A stretch of DNA of 21,031 bases from Clostridiales bacterium (lineage in GTDB: Bacteria; Bacillota; Clostridia; Lachnospirales; Lachnospiraceae): contig DXXQ01000134.1 in the NCBI GenBank assembly GCA_019416265.1, forward strand, positions 1 through 21,031, written 5' to 3'. Positions 1 through 6,605 of this stretch are shown here, piece after piece. Both the position numbers and the translations under genes were made by a program. How positions within the stretch are numbered: position 1 is the stretch's first letter; every line of letters begins with the position of its first letter. Under the pieces are notes generated by a model. The model was not told the origin of the DNA, made no database searches, and saw only the letters and a list, made by a program, of their open reading frames with translations.

Positions 1-85
1 CCATTTCAAGGGCAAGGATCATCAGAATCTGGGCACAGTAGTACCCCTGTGACGACAATTCCAACATTCTGTCAAATAAGTCCAT
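1..85 (-). CDS. C-GCAxxG-C-C-type small redox protein, N-terminal fragment
   Basis: Partial gene cut by the left edge. ATG is at 85-83 on the minus strand, preceded by AGGAGG with a 5-base spacer. The 28 visible residues begin MDLFDRMLELSSQGYYCAQI and include one cysteine in a 'GYYCAQI' context, which resembles the start of the C-GCAxxG-C-C (C_GCAxxG_C_C) redox family. The start codon lies inside the end of the upstream methyltransferase gene (14-base overlap), so the two are probably translationally coupled. In Desulfovibrio vulgaris, as I remember it, a C-GCAxxG-C-C protein (DVU_1555) occupies the same place next to the methyltransferase. The diagnostic cysteine motif itself is outside the window, so the family call rests on the N terminus and the context. 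Confidence 0.66.
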   Translation of the reverse strand, partial: MDLFDRMLELSSQGYYCAQILMILALEM

Positions 86-707
86 GTACGCCTCCTTTTT
101 TCAAAACAGCAAGAAAATAACCGCATTTCCCTTTTCCGTACTCCCTGAACAGCTCCGCACAGGTTTCGTCTGCCTTTCCATTCCACAGGCTTTCCAGGAA
201 AAATTCTCTCCAAAGAGGAGTTTCATCCTCCCAGCAGCAGACTGAAAATCCTGCCTGCATAAATTCCAGGAGCCAGCGTTTCTTTGTAAGAGGTCCTCCC
301 AAAGAAAGTGCCGGCGCTTCTTCTTTCTGAAAATATACGTCGGAGACAAGAAAGACACCCCCCGGTCTTAACACCCGATACCCTTCCTTCAGAGCTGCGG
401 CGCCGTCTCCGCATCCGGAAAGACTGCACTCTGCAAGGCAGACATCAAAGGAGGAGGCATCGTATTCCAGCCTTCTCATATCCATCTCTATTACCACCTC
501 AGAGTTTTCCGGACAAACAAGGTCGATTCCCCGGGCATCCCAGCCTTTGTTTCGCAGAAACTCTGTGCTCTCTCCTTTTCCGGCCCCCAGATCAAGAAGC
601 TTTCTTCCTTTTTCTCTGCTATCCATTCCACCCAGGGCAAGGAGTCTTTCCGTCAGGGAAATTCCCCCGGGATGGGCATCTATCATGGTTTTTCTCTCAT
701 CTGTCAT
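72..707 (-). CDS. Class I SAM-dependent methyltransferase, DVU_1556-like
   Basis: A 211-residue cytosolic protein. SAM motif I is visible as LLDLGAGKGEST (residues 37-48), the acidic end of strand 2 as GIDL (60-63), and the post-motif region as VLRPGGVFLVSD (112-123), as in Methyltransf_11/25 folds. Its ATG overlaps the TGA of the upstream four-cysteine redox gene by 4 bases (ATGA), a sign of tight coupling. It carries eight cysteines, including C90, C94 and C99 around the substrate-binding region and the pair C157-C158, which is high for a small-molecule methyltransferase. The substrate is unknown. The location in a molybdenum aldehyde oxidoreductase operon suggests a role in cofactor or cluster maturation, or methylation of a thiol, metal or metalloid, but that is inference. 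The fold call is firm; the function is not. Confidence 0.85.
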   Translation of the reverse strand: MTDERKTMIDAHPGGISLTERLLALGGMDSREKGRKLLDLGAGKGESTEFLRNKGWDARGIDLVCPENSEVVIEMDMRRLEYDASSFDVCLAECSLSGCGDGAAALKEGYRVLRPGGVFLVSDVYFQKEEAPALSLGGPLTKKRWLLEFMQAGFSVCCWEDETPLWREFFLESLWNGKADETCAELFREYGKGKCGYFLAVLKKGGVHGLI

Positions 708-922
708 TTATCCTCCAGACTGCGCTCCACAGTCAGTACCTTTCCCAGGGCAAGGTCTTCCGGCACATAGATAAAACCGCATTTCGGACATACCGGAAGC
801 TCTACAGGAAAGGCATTTCCCAGATACCCGAAGGAAGCCCTGCCCTTAACAAGGGGAACCTTACACTTGAAGCAGGTCAGCTTTCCCATGGGGTCTACGG
901 TATAATACTTTTTTTCCGCCAT
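704..922 (-). CDS. Small four-cysteine redox/zinc-ribbon protein, DVU_1557-like
   Basis: A 72-residue protein with two CxxC knuckles: C17-x2-C20 and C45-x2-C48 (sequence CPKCG). This is the spacing of a rubredoxin-like or zinc-ribbon site holding one Fe or Zn. ATG is preceded by AGGAGGG, which overlaps the TAG stop of the upstream dicluster gene (9-base gap). The stop overlaps the methyltransferase start. Small proteins of this type (DVU_1557 / CLJU_RS11820 family redox proteins, from memory) accompany molybdenum aldehyde oxidoreductases. It could be a one-electron carrier for the oxidoreductase or the dicluster protein, or a structural zinc protein; the sequence does not decide. Confidence 0.85.
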   Translation of the reverse strand: MAEKKYYTVDPMGKLTCFKCKVPLVKGRASFGYLGNAFPVELPVCPKCGFIYVPEDLALGKVLTVERSLEDK

Positions 923-931
923 CTGTCCCTC

Positions 932-3172
932 CTATTCTACCGTCATCCTGTGGCTGTAAACGCCAAGAACAAGATAACCGGATTCTTCCTTTCGAAATTT
1001 CACCCAGAAGGTGACATTTCCCATTCTGTGACAGGTGATCAGCAGATCTGCCTCTTCGTCATATACTGCGTTTCCTGTCTCCTCATATGCCTTCAATACT
1101 GCTTCAACATCTGTTTTCAAAATCATCCGCTCTTCCATGAGAGCCGGTACGTCCTGCCCGTAGGAAACAGGAAATTCTTCCTTCATCTCTACTTCTTCCT
1201 TCCAGATTTCTTTTCGCAATTTCAATGCCAGATTCAGCCTGTTCCATCTTCGCTTGGAAAGATCCGGTACTTCCTTTGGCCGGATTCCGTAGGCAAGCTC
1301 CAGAATATGGCAGGTATCTGCCCCTTCCCTGAGAAGCTGATCCCTGCATGCCATACAGTAGGTCAGGATTCTTTCCTGTGCCATTCCCGCCGCAAATTGG
1401 GCTTTCTTACGGGAAACCTCTTTGTTTGCATATTTCATCAGGCCGCCGAAACCACAGCAGGGAGCCTGATCCCGATTTAACTCCATTTCTTCTGTCTCGT
1501 ATCCCAAGGCTCTGACAAAGGCGCGGATCTGCTCCTGGGTTTCCTGATCTCCTCTTGCTCCGCAGGCATCCAGGATCACTGCCTTCCCCGGATTTTCCAG
1601 AGGGCTGATGCCCTGTTCCAGAAGGATTTTCCAGATTCCCACAGTTTTTATGCCCAAATGTTCCTCGAAGGTCTTTTTGCAGGTAGGACAGGCACAGATC
1701 ACCTCCGGTCTTCCAAGCTTCTGCCAGTGTTTCAGAAACTGCTCCATTGCCTCCTGCAGCAGGTCCTCTCTGGCAGCCCAGGAGGAAATCGCACCGCAGC
1801 AGCCAAGCATCAGGGCGACTCCTCCCTCCAGCCTTTTGCACAGATCCAGGTAGGCTTTTTCAACTGTTTCCGGGGAAACTGCCGTCGCCTGACACCCCGG
1901 GAAAAAGAGATAACTGCTCCTGTCATATCCCGGCTGCTGCCGTACCAGAAATCCCTCCCCGTTTGAAAACTCCTGGTCAAGAAGGGCAAATTCATGGGTG
2001 GAAGGAGGCATTTTTTTCGTTTCTACCATTGTGTGGCGGGCAATCCGGCAGACATCCGGATAGTCGAATCCGTTGGGACAGGCTTCCTTACACTGTCCGC
2101 AGAGATCGCAGCTGTTGATCATTCCGTTTGCTGTATGATTTCCCATAACAATCGACAGGTTGTTATAAATCTCACGAATTGCACTTTGAGGATTCTTTTT
2201 GAAATGCTGCAAATAGACACAGTTTTTCACACATTCCAGACACTGACACTGAATGCATCTGGAGGCCTCCTCAATGGCAGTCTCTCTTGAAATATTTTCC
2301 CAGGAAATCCGGGTTTTTGAACCGGTCGCTCCATCCATGGTTACATACAGGCGGCTTTCATATACTTCTTCTACAGGAATATCCTCCTCTGACAAAACGC
2401 CCTGCATAAAATGGTCTGCCCGAAGGGATAGGCGTTTCGCCCCTGCAAGAATCCATTCTGCCTCCCGAAACTCCTTCCCTGTGAAAATATTGTCTCCGGT
2501 TTTTTCTTTTATTTCCAGTCCGCCAATCCCCGGCGTCACGCAGACAGCTTCTGCTTCTGCCGCTGCTCTTTCCAGCGTCTCCCTATTAAAAGTCTCTGTC
2601 TGTTTCCTCTCGATTCTCAGTCCTGTAAATGCAGTGAGATCTGCCTTTGCTTCCTCCTCGGTAAGCTTCCATTCCATTAGTATTTCCAAAAAACCTTCCC
2701 TGGAGGTATACCAAAGGACATCGTACCCTCTCCTGCCCAGCTCCCAGCAGCAGGCAGCCGCATACAGGCCGTCTCCCAGCACCGCTGTTTTTTTCTTTTT
2801 GTTGGGTGTCATAAAGCGGTTCATAGCTCCGCTTCCCCCATACAGGGCGCAGGCCTTTATAAGAGCCGGAAGCTGCAGGGGATCTCCCAGTTTTCCAAGG
2901 GTACATTTCTGTCTGCATCCTCCGCTGCAGTTCCCAGCCAGGAGGTGGAGAAAAGGAGTTACCATTCGGATGGTTCCCGCTGCCTTTGAGAAATTTCCTT
3001 TTGCAAGGTAATCGCAGACGAGACGCATATCCACATGAAGAGGACAGGCAGCTTTGCATGAAGGCGCCTCTCCCCTTGTACAGACAGCCTCTCTCTCATG
3101 AAGCTCATCCTGTCCGAAAGCCTGTTTCATCAGATAATGCTTCCCGATAAATCCATGTTCTTTTTTTTCCAT
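932..3172 (-). CDS. Dicluster/CCG-domain electron-transfer oxidoreductase, DVU_1558-like
   Basis: A 746-residue fused redox protein. I place the start at ATG 3172, preceded by GGAG with an 8-base spacer. An in-frame ATG 20 codons upstream has no ribosome binding site.
Domains in order: an N-terminal GltD/DPD-like cysteine domain (C31, C39, C43, then C82, C86, C90); a shortened Rossmann-like nucleotide-binding segment (VLGDGLYAAA, about 130-140) with only about 90 residues before a CVTPGIGG segment; a two-[4Fe-4S] ferredoxin-type domain (cysteines 306-318 and 355-365, the second CDLCGQCKEACP); two CCG repeats as in HdrD/GlpC/LutA (CCG at 458-460 and CCGFGG at 572-577, with CPTC 495-498 and CMAC 606-609); and a C-terminal appendage (about 665-746).
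The family (pyridine nucleotide-disulfide oxidoreductase/dicluster-binding) is known next to MOP-type enzymes. It probably accepts electrons from the aldehyde oxidoreductase. The incomplete flavin domain makes NAD(P)H activity doubtful. Confidence 0.88.
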   Translation of the reverse strand: MEKKEHGFIGKHYLMKQAFGQDELHEREAVCTRGEAPSCKAACPLHVDMRLVCDYLAKGNFSKAAGTIRMVTPFLHLLAGNCSGGCRQKCTLGKLGDPLQLPALIKACALYGGSGAMNRFMTPNKKKKTAVLGDGLYAAACCWELGRRGYDVLWYTSREGFLEILMEWKLTEEEAKADLTAFTGLRIERKQTETFNRETLERAAAEAEAVCVTPGIGGLEIKEKTGDNIFTGKEFREAEWILAGAKRLSLRADHFMQGVLSEEDIPVEEVYESRLYVTMDGATGSKTRISWENISRETAIEEASRCIQCQCLECVKNCVYLQHFKKNPQSAIREIYNNLSIVMGNHTANGMINSCDLCGQCKEACPNGFDYPDVCRIARHTMVETKKMPPSTHEFALLDQEFSNGEGFLVRQQPGYDRSSYLFFPGCQATAVSPETVEKAYLDLCKRLEGGVALMLGCCGAISSWAAREDLLQEAMEQFLKHWQKLGRPEVICACPTCKKTFEEHLGIKTVGIWKILLEQGISPLENPGKAVILDACGARGDQETQEQIRAFVRALGYETEEMELNRDQAPCCGFGGLMKYANKEVSRKKAQFAAGMAQERILTYCMACRDQLLREGADTCHILELAYGIRPKEVPDLSKRRWNRLNLALKLRKEIWKEEVEMKEEFPVSYGQDVPALMEERMILKTDVEAVLKAYEETGNAVYDEEADLLITCHRMGNVTFWVKFRKEESGYLVLGVYSHRMTVE

Positions 3173-3256
3173 ATCCTGCTCTCCATTATCTTTTTTGAGA
3201 ATAATCATCTGGAAAAGAAAAGGGCAAAACAATGTTTGCCCTCTTCCTGCTTTCTC

Positions 3257-6004
3257 TTATAATGCGTCGATTGCCGCTTTTACAACCTCCGGTCTTGCCG
3301 GAATCTTTGTAATACGTGCTCCTGTCGCATTGTAAATAGCATTCAGGATTGCCGGATGCGGAGCTGCAAGAGGTCCCTCGCCGCAGCCTGCTGCGCCGTA
3401 TGGTCCAAGTGGACGCGGATGATTCTCCTGATATACCAGTTCAATATCATCCGGAACATCCTTCGGATACGGGATACCGCATTTCTGCAGGGTTGTATGT
3501 TTCTTAATATCCTCGAAGTCTTCGGAAAGTGCAAGTCCGATACCCTGTGCAATAGCGCCCATTACCTGACCGTCAACAACAATCTTGTTGATGATTGTAC
3601 CGAAATCGGATACCATTGTAAATTTCACTACCTTAACCTTGCCTGTAGCCATCTCTACCCGTACAACCGGGAGGCTGATACAGTACATATAAACAGAGAA
3701 CGGATTTCCCTGTGCAGTTTCAAGGTCACAGTCTGTGCAGGCGGTTGCCACCCATTTGCCTTCATATTTCAGAGGAAGCTTCTCTTCTACCATTTCCTGA
3801 TAGGTACGGTAGGTTCCGTCTTCTTTTCTCATGGCATTTACAAGCATTTCCGCAGCAACTCTAGTCGCGTTTCCGGACATGACATTGGAACGGGAGCCGC
3901 CTGCCGGGCCGGAGTTCGGAGTAAGGCCTGTATCGTTCATCACAAGCTTGATCTGATCCGGTGTAAAGCCAGCCTGACGAAGGGTTTCATGGGCATGGGT
4001 AAGGGTTCCGATATCTGCTCCCTGTCCATGGTCTTCCCAGGAATTATAAATCGTAACTGTTCCGTCAGCATTGAGCTCTGCCCATGCTTCCGAGGAGTCT
4101 ACGCCGTCAAGACCACAGCCGTAAATACCAAGAGATACGCCGACGCCGTATTTATATCTGCCGTCCTCGCTCTGTTCTGCATTTAATTTTTCTACATATT
4201 CCTGATTCTTGTGATAGTACGGACGCGCCAGATCAAACAGGTCTTCCAGACAGTATACATCCGGTTTACATCCGTTCGGTGTGGTAGAGCCTTCTGACTC
4301 TTTGTAGCAGTTCATGGCACGGAATTCAAAGGGGTCGATTCCCATTTTCGCTGCCATGACATCCATTGCAATATCGCCGCCCATGAAGGACTGCGGAGCG
4401 CCGTATCCGCGGAATGCCGCGCCGTATGCATGGTTGGTACATACTGTCTGGGATTTGTTGCGGATATTCGGGATATCCACCCCTGCTCCCACAAACTGGC
4501 TGAGACGCATGGTGAGAAGATCGCCAAACTCTGAATACGGGCCATGATCGATATAGTTGTCGCCTTCCAGGGCGAGAATCTTACCCTTCTCATCTGCTGC
4601 AAGCTTAATGTGCATGAAGCCCGGACTTCTCTTTCCTGTATAGGTGATCATCTGATACATATCGAAGTTCAGGGCTACCGGACGTTTCGTCACAAGAGCC
4701 GCAACACCGATCAGCGCCTCGATGGTCGGAGAGAATTTATATCCAAAGGTTCCGCCGCAGTGAAGCTGAACAAGACGAAGCTTCTCAGGCTCAATGCCGA
4801 TACCTGCACAGATCATTGCATGGTGCAGATGGATTCCGATGGATTTGGAATGTATGGTCAGACGGTCTTCGTCGTCGAAATATGCATAGGCAACATCCGG
4901 CTCAATTGGAAGATGAGGCTGACGGGAACAGTAGGAATCAATTTCAACTACATTTGGAGCGCTTTCCATAATAGGAGCCGTATCTTCGCCCTTGATACAG
5001 TTTGTCTCATAATATACGTTCGGTGTTCCCGGATGGATTTCAATTGCGTCCGGCGCCATAGCTTCCGGCGCTGACATATATGCAGGAAGCACTTCCAGGT
5101 CTACCTTCACTTCTTTTGCCGCTGCTTTTGCATGGGCAACAGTGTCTGCACATACCATAGCGATGGCATCGCCGAACTGGAATACCTTTTCATCGCAGAG
5201 GATCGGACGGTCCCATCCGTCGCCCTTGTTGTTCGGGAAGGTGATAAGACCTGTGATACGGTTCTTTCCCGGTACGTCTTTATAAGTAATGATTCTTTCC
5301 ACACCAGGCATCTTCTCTGCTGCGGAGGTGTCGATTCCCTTAATAAGAGCATGGGATACCTCTGCCTGTACCAGAGCGATCTGAAGAGTATTTTCCGGCA
5401 TGTTCAGGATTTCGTCTGCACCGAAGTTCCAGCGTCCTGTAACCTTGGCTGCTCCGGAAGGTCTTGCATAGGAGGTTCCGAGGATCTTATTGTCTGTAGG
5501 AACAAACATCAGGTCTTCTTTTGTCATTTCGCCGCGCATAACCTTGGCTGCATCCATAACCGCATCGATCAGCGGTTTATAGCCGGTACAGCGGCAAAGG
5601 TTTCTGTTCTTGTTAAACCAGTCGCGCACCTCTTCTCTTGTAGGCGACGGATTCTGGTCAAGAAGCCCTTTGGCGCTCATGATAAAGCCCGGGGAACAGA
5701 AACCGCACTGTGCACATCCATGTGCAACCCAGGCAGCCTGTAACGGATGGAGGTCATTTACTGTTCCGATTCCTTCGATAGTCTCAATCTTAGCGTAATC
5801 CGGGACCTTGGACATTTTTACGATACAGGAACGTGTAACTTTTCCGTCCATAATAATGTTACATGCTCCGCAGTGTCCCTCTCCGCAGCCTATCTTACAT
5901 CCGGTAAGAAGAAGTCTCTCTCTGAGCACACTTGCAAGAGATTCTGATCCGTCCACGATCACGGTGCGCTCTACTCCATTGATAATAAGTGGTTTCTTAA
6001 GCAT
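3257..6004 (-). CDS. mop: Molybdopterin-dependent aldehyde oxidoreductase, MOP type
   Basis: A 915-residue single-chain xanthine oxidase-family enzyme, predicted to oxidise aldehydes to carboxylic acids in the cytosol. The N-terminal plant-ferredoxin [2Fe-2S] site is C40, C45, C48, C60. The second, helical [2Fe-2S] site is C100, C103, C137, C139. These are the same residue numbers I remember for Desulfovibrio gigas MOP (about 907 residues). The molybdenum domains carry GGTFGYK and RGYGAPQ motifs and a C-terminal GCGEGPLAAP with the catalytic-base glutamate at about E876. There is no FAD domain, so an external electron acceptor is needed; the downstream dicluster and four-cysteine proteins are candidates. 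MOP uses molybdopterin cytosine dinucleotide, so a MocA-like cytidylyltransferase should exist elsewhere, possibly beyond the left edge. ATG 6004 has a strong AAAGGAGG 7 bases upstream. It is the first gene of the operon. Confidence 0.95.
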   Translation of the reverse strand: MLKKPLIINGVERTVIVDGSESLASVLRERLLLTGCKIGCGEGHCGACNIIMDGKVTRSCIVKMSKVPDYAKIETIEGIGTVNDLHPLQAAWVAHGCAQCGFCSPGFIMSAKGLLDQNPSPTREEVRDWFNKNRNLCRCTGYKPLIDAVMDAAKVMRGEMTKEDLMFVPTDNKILGTSYARPSGAAKVTGRWNFGADEILNMPENTLQIALVQAEVSHALIKGIDTSAAEKMPGVERIITYKDVPGKNRITGLITFPNNKGDGWDRPILCDEKVFQFGDAIAMVCADTVAHAKAAAKEVKVDLEVLPAYMSAPEAMAPDAIEIHPGTPNVYYETNCIKGEDTAPIMESAPNVVEIDSYCSRQPHLPIEPDVAYAYFDDEDRLTIHSKSIGIHLHHAMICAGIGIEPEKLRLVQLHCGGTFGYKFSPTIEALIGVAALVTKRPVALNFDMYQMITYTGKRSPGFMHIKLAADEKGKILALEGDNYIDHGPYSEFGDLLTMRLSQFVGAGVDIPNIRNKSQTVCTNHAYGAAFRGYGAPQSFMGGDIAMDVMAAKMGIDPFEFRAMNCYKESEGSTTPNGCKPDVYCLEDLFDLARPYYHKNQEYVEKLNAEQSEDGRYKYGVGVSLGIYGCGLDGVDSSEAWAELNADGTVTIYNSWEDHGQGADIGTLTHAHETLRQAGFTPDQIKLVMNDTGLTPNSGPAGGSRSNVMSGNATRVAAEMLVNAMRKEDGTYRTYQEMVEEKLPLKYEGKWVATACTDCDLETAQGNPFSVYMYCISLPVVRVEMATGKVKVVKFTMVSDFGTIINKIVVDGQVMGAIAQGIGLALSEDFEDIKKHTTLQKCGIPYPKDVPDDIELVYQENHPRPLGPYGAAGCGEGPLAAPHPAILNAIYNATGARITKIPARPEVVKAAIDAL

Positions 6005-6065
6005 AGTTCATCCTCCTTTTATCTGGATAATATTTTCCTGTTTGTTTTTTCACTGTTCAAATCTT

Positions 6066-6105
6066 ATATTTTCTGATAAAATATGGGTATGCGAGATTGT
6101 TTCAA
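6066..6105 (-). promoter_or_regulatory. Candidate mop promoter with overlapping inverted repeat
   Basis: On the minus strand, TTGAAA (6105-6100) lies 16 bases from TATTTT (6083-6078). The -10 element sits inside a perfect inverted repeat, ATATTTT-CTGAT-AAAATAT (6066-6084), which is the geometry of a repressor operator. The leader to the mop ATG would be about 65-70 bases. The -10 match is mediocre and AT-rich repeats can arise by chance, so this is a candidate only. Confidence 0.4.
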
Positions 6106-6137
6106 GAACACACCCGCGTTCCAGTTGGAAAATAGAC

Positions 6138-6179
6138 GTTGCAATGCAACATCCGCCGGGCGTTTCTGCAATGTCAACG
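6138..6179. promoter_or_regulatory. Paired TGCAATG elements, candidate operator between mop and the 85-aa gene
   Basis: A perfect inverted repeat GTTGCA-A-TGCAAC (6138-6150) is followed by a second, less symmetric copy containing TGCAATG (6167-6173, then TCAAC). The two TGCAATG cores (6140-6146 and 6167-6173) are 27 bases apart start to start. They lie just upstream of the plus-strand gene at 6211, which has no convincing -35, so activator binding is one possibility. I cannot assign a known regulator. Confidence 0.4.
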
Positions 6180-6210
6180 CAAATATTTTAAACATAGGAA
6201 GGAAACAATT

Positions 6211-6468
6211 ATGAACTTACAGGAGATACATGCAAACACCGTCACGTTACATGTAAAAGACGAAAAAACCGGCGAAACCTTTGTCCGGGAACTCCCCTTA
6301 GAGTTTTACGAAAATGCCAATTTCCTTCGCCTCCTTGGCGAAGATATCAATGGGAAACCAAGCGAAATCGTATTTGTATCGGACACCGGTATGCGGCAGC
6401 TTCGGGATCTGACCGGTCACGGACCGGATGAAGACCCCTGTGGCTCTCACCGTCAAAACGCACAATAA
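6211..6468 (+). CDS. Conserved-looking 85-residue protein of unknown function
   Basis: ATG 6211 is preceded by GGAAGGAAA with suitable spacing; an in-frame upstream ATG at 6139 lies in the regulatory repeats and has no ribosome binding site. The protein starts MNLQEIHANTVTLHVKDEKT and is hydrophilic, with alternating polar/hydrophobic stretches that suggest a beta-rich N-terminal part. Its tail, GHGPDEDPCGSHR, is rich in Gly, Asp, His and a single Cys and looks like a possible metal-binding or processed end. No signal peptide or membrane helix is seen. It is divergent from the mop operon. I do not recognise the family. It reads as a real gene by its ribosome binding site and balanced composition. 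Confidence 0.7.
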   Translation: MNLQEIHANTVTLHVKDEKTGETFVRELPLEFYENANFLRLLGEDINGKPSEIVFVSDTGMRQLRDLTGHGPDEDPCGSHRQNAQ

Positions 6469-6534
6469 TTTTTTCTTTGATGAATACATTATAGTTTATT
6501 TTGTTGAAATGGTCAACCAAACTTTCCAGAAAGT

Positions 6535-6556
6535 ATTATTCTATTTTGAGAATAAT
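6535..6556. repeat. Perfect inverted repeat upstream of the TylF-like gene
   Basis: ATTATTCT-ATTTTG-AGAATAAT, 8-base perfect arms with a 6-base spacer, lies about 50 bases before the ATG at 6606 in an AT-rich gap. No T-run follows immediately, so it fits an operator or 5' leader hairpin better than an intrinsic terminator for the preceding gene. No clear -35/-10 pair was found nearby. Confidence 0.4.
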
Positions 6557-6605
6557 TAGAAATTTTTAATCAATTAGTATTTTTACATGACTTTGGAGGA
6601 AGCTT

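Noticed and set aside
308..1480. A 390-codon open frame on the plus strand
   Set aside because: It is antisense to the methyltransferase, four-cysteine and dicluster genes, has a Ser/Pro/Phe/His-rich composition typical of a shadow frame, and no ribosome binding site.
2253..3011. A 252-codon plus-strand open frame
   Set aside because: Antisense to the dicluster protein, Ser-rich shadow composition and no ribosome binding site or family likeness.
3356..5743. Several plus-strand open frames of 176-276 codons
   Set aside because: All are antisense to the well-supported aldehyde oxidoreductase, whose cofactor ligands are all present in the minus-strand frame.
3257..6004. Coded selenocysteine in the aldehyde oxidoreductase
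   Set aside because: The frame has no internal TGA; any selenium dependence would have to come from a non-coded ligand.
6005..6210. Possible molybdenum cofactor riboswitch in front of mop
   Set aside because: The mop leader after the likely promoter is only about 70 bases, AT-rich and lacks the multi-stem G+C-rich layout expected for that class.
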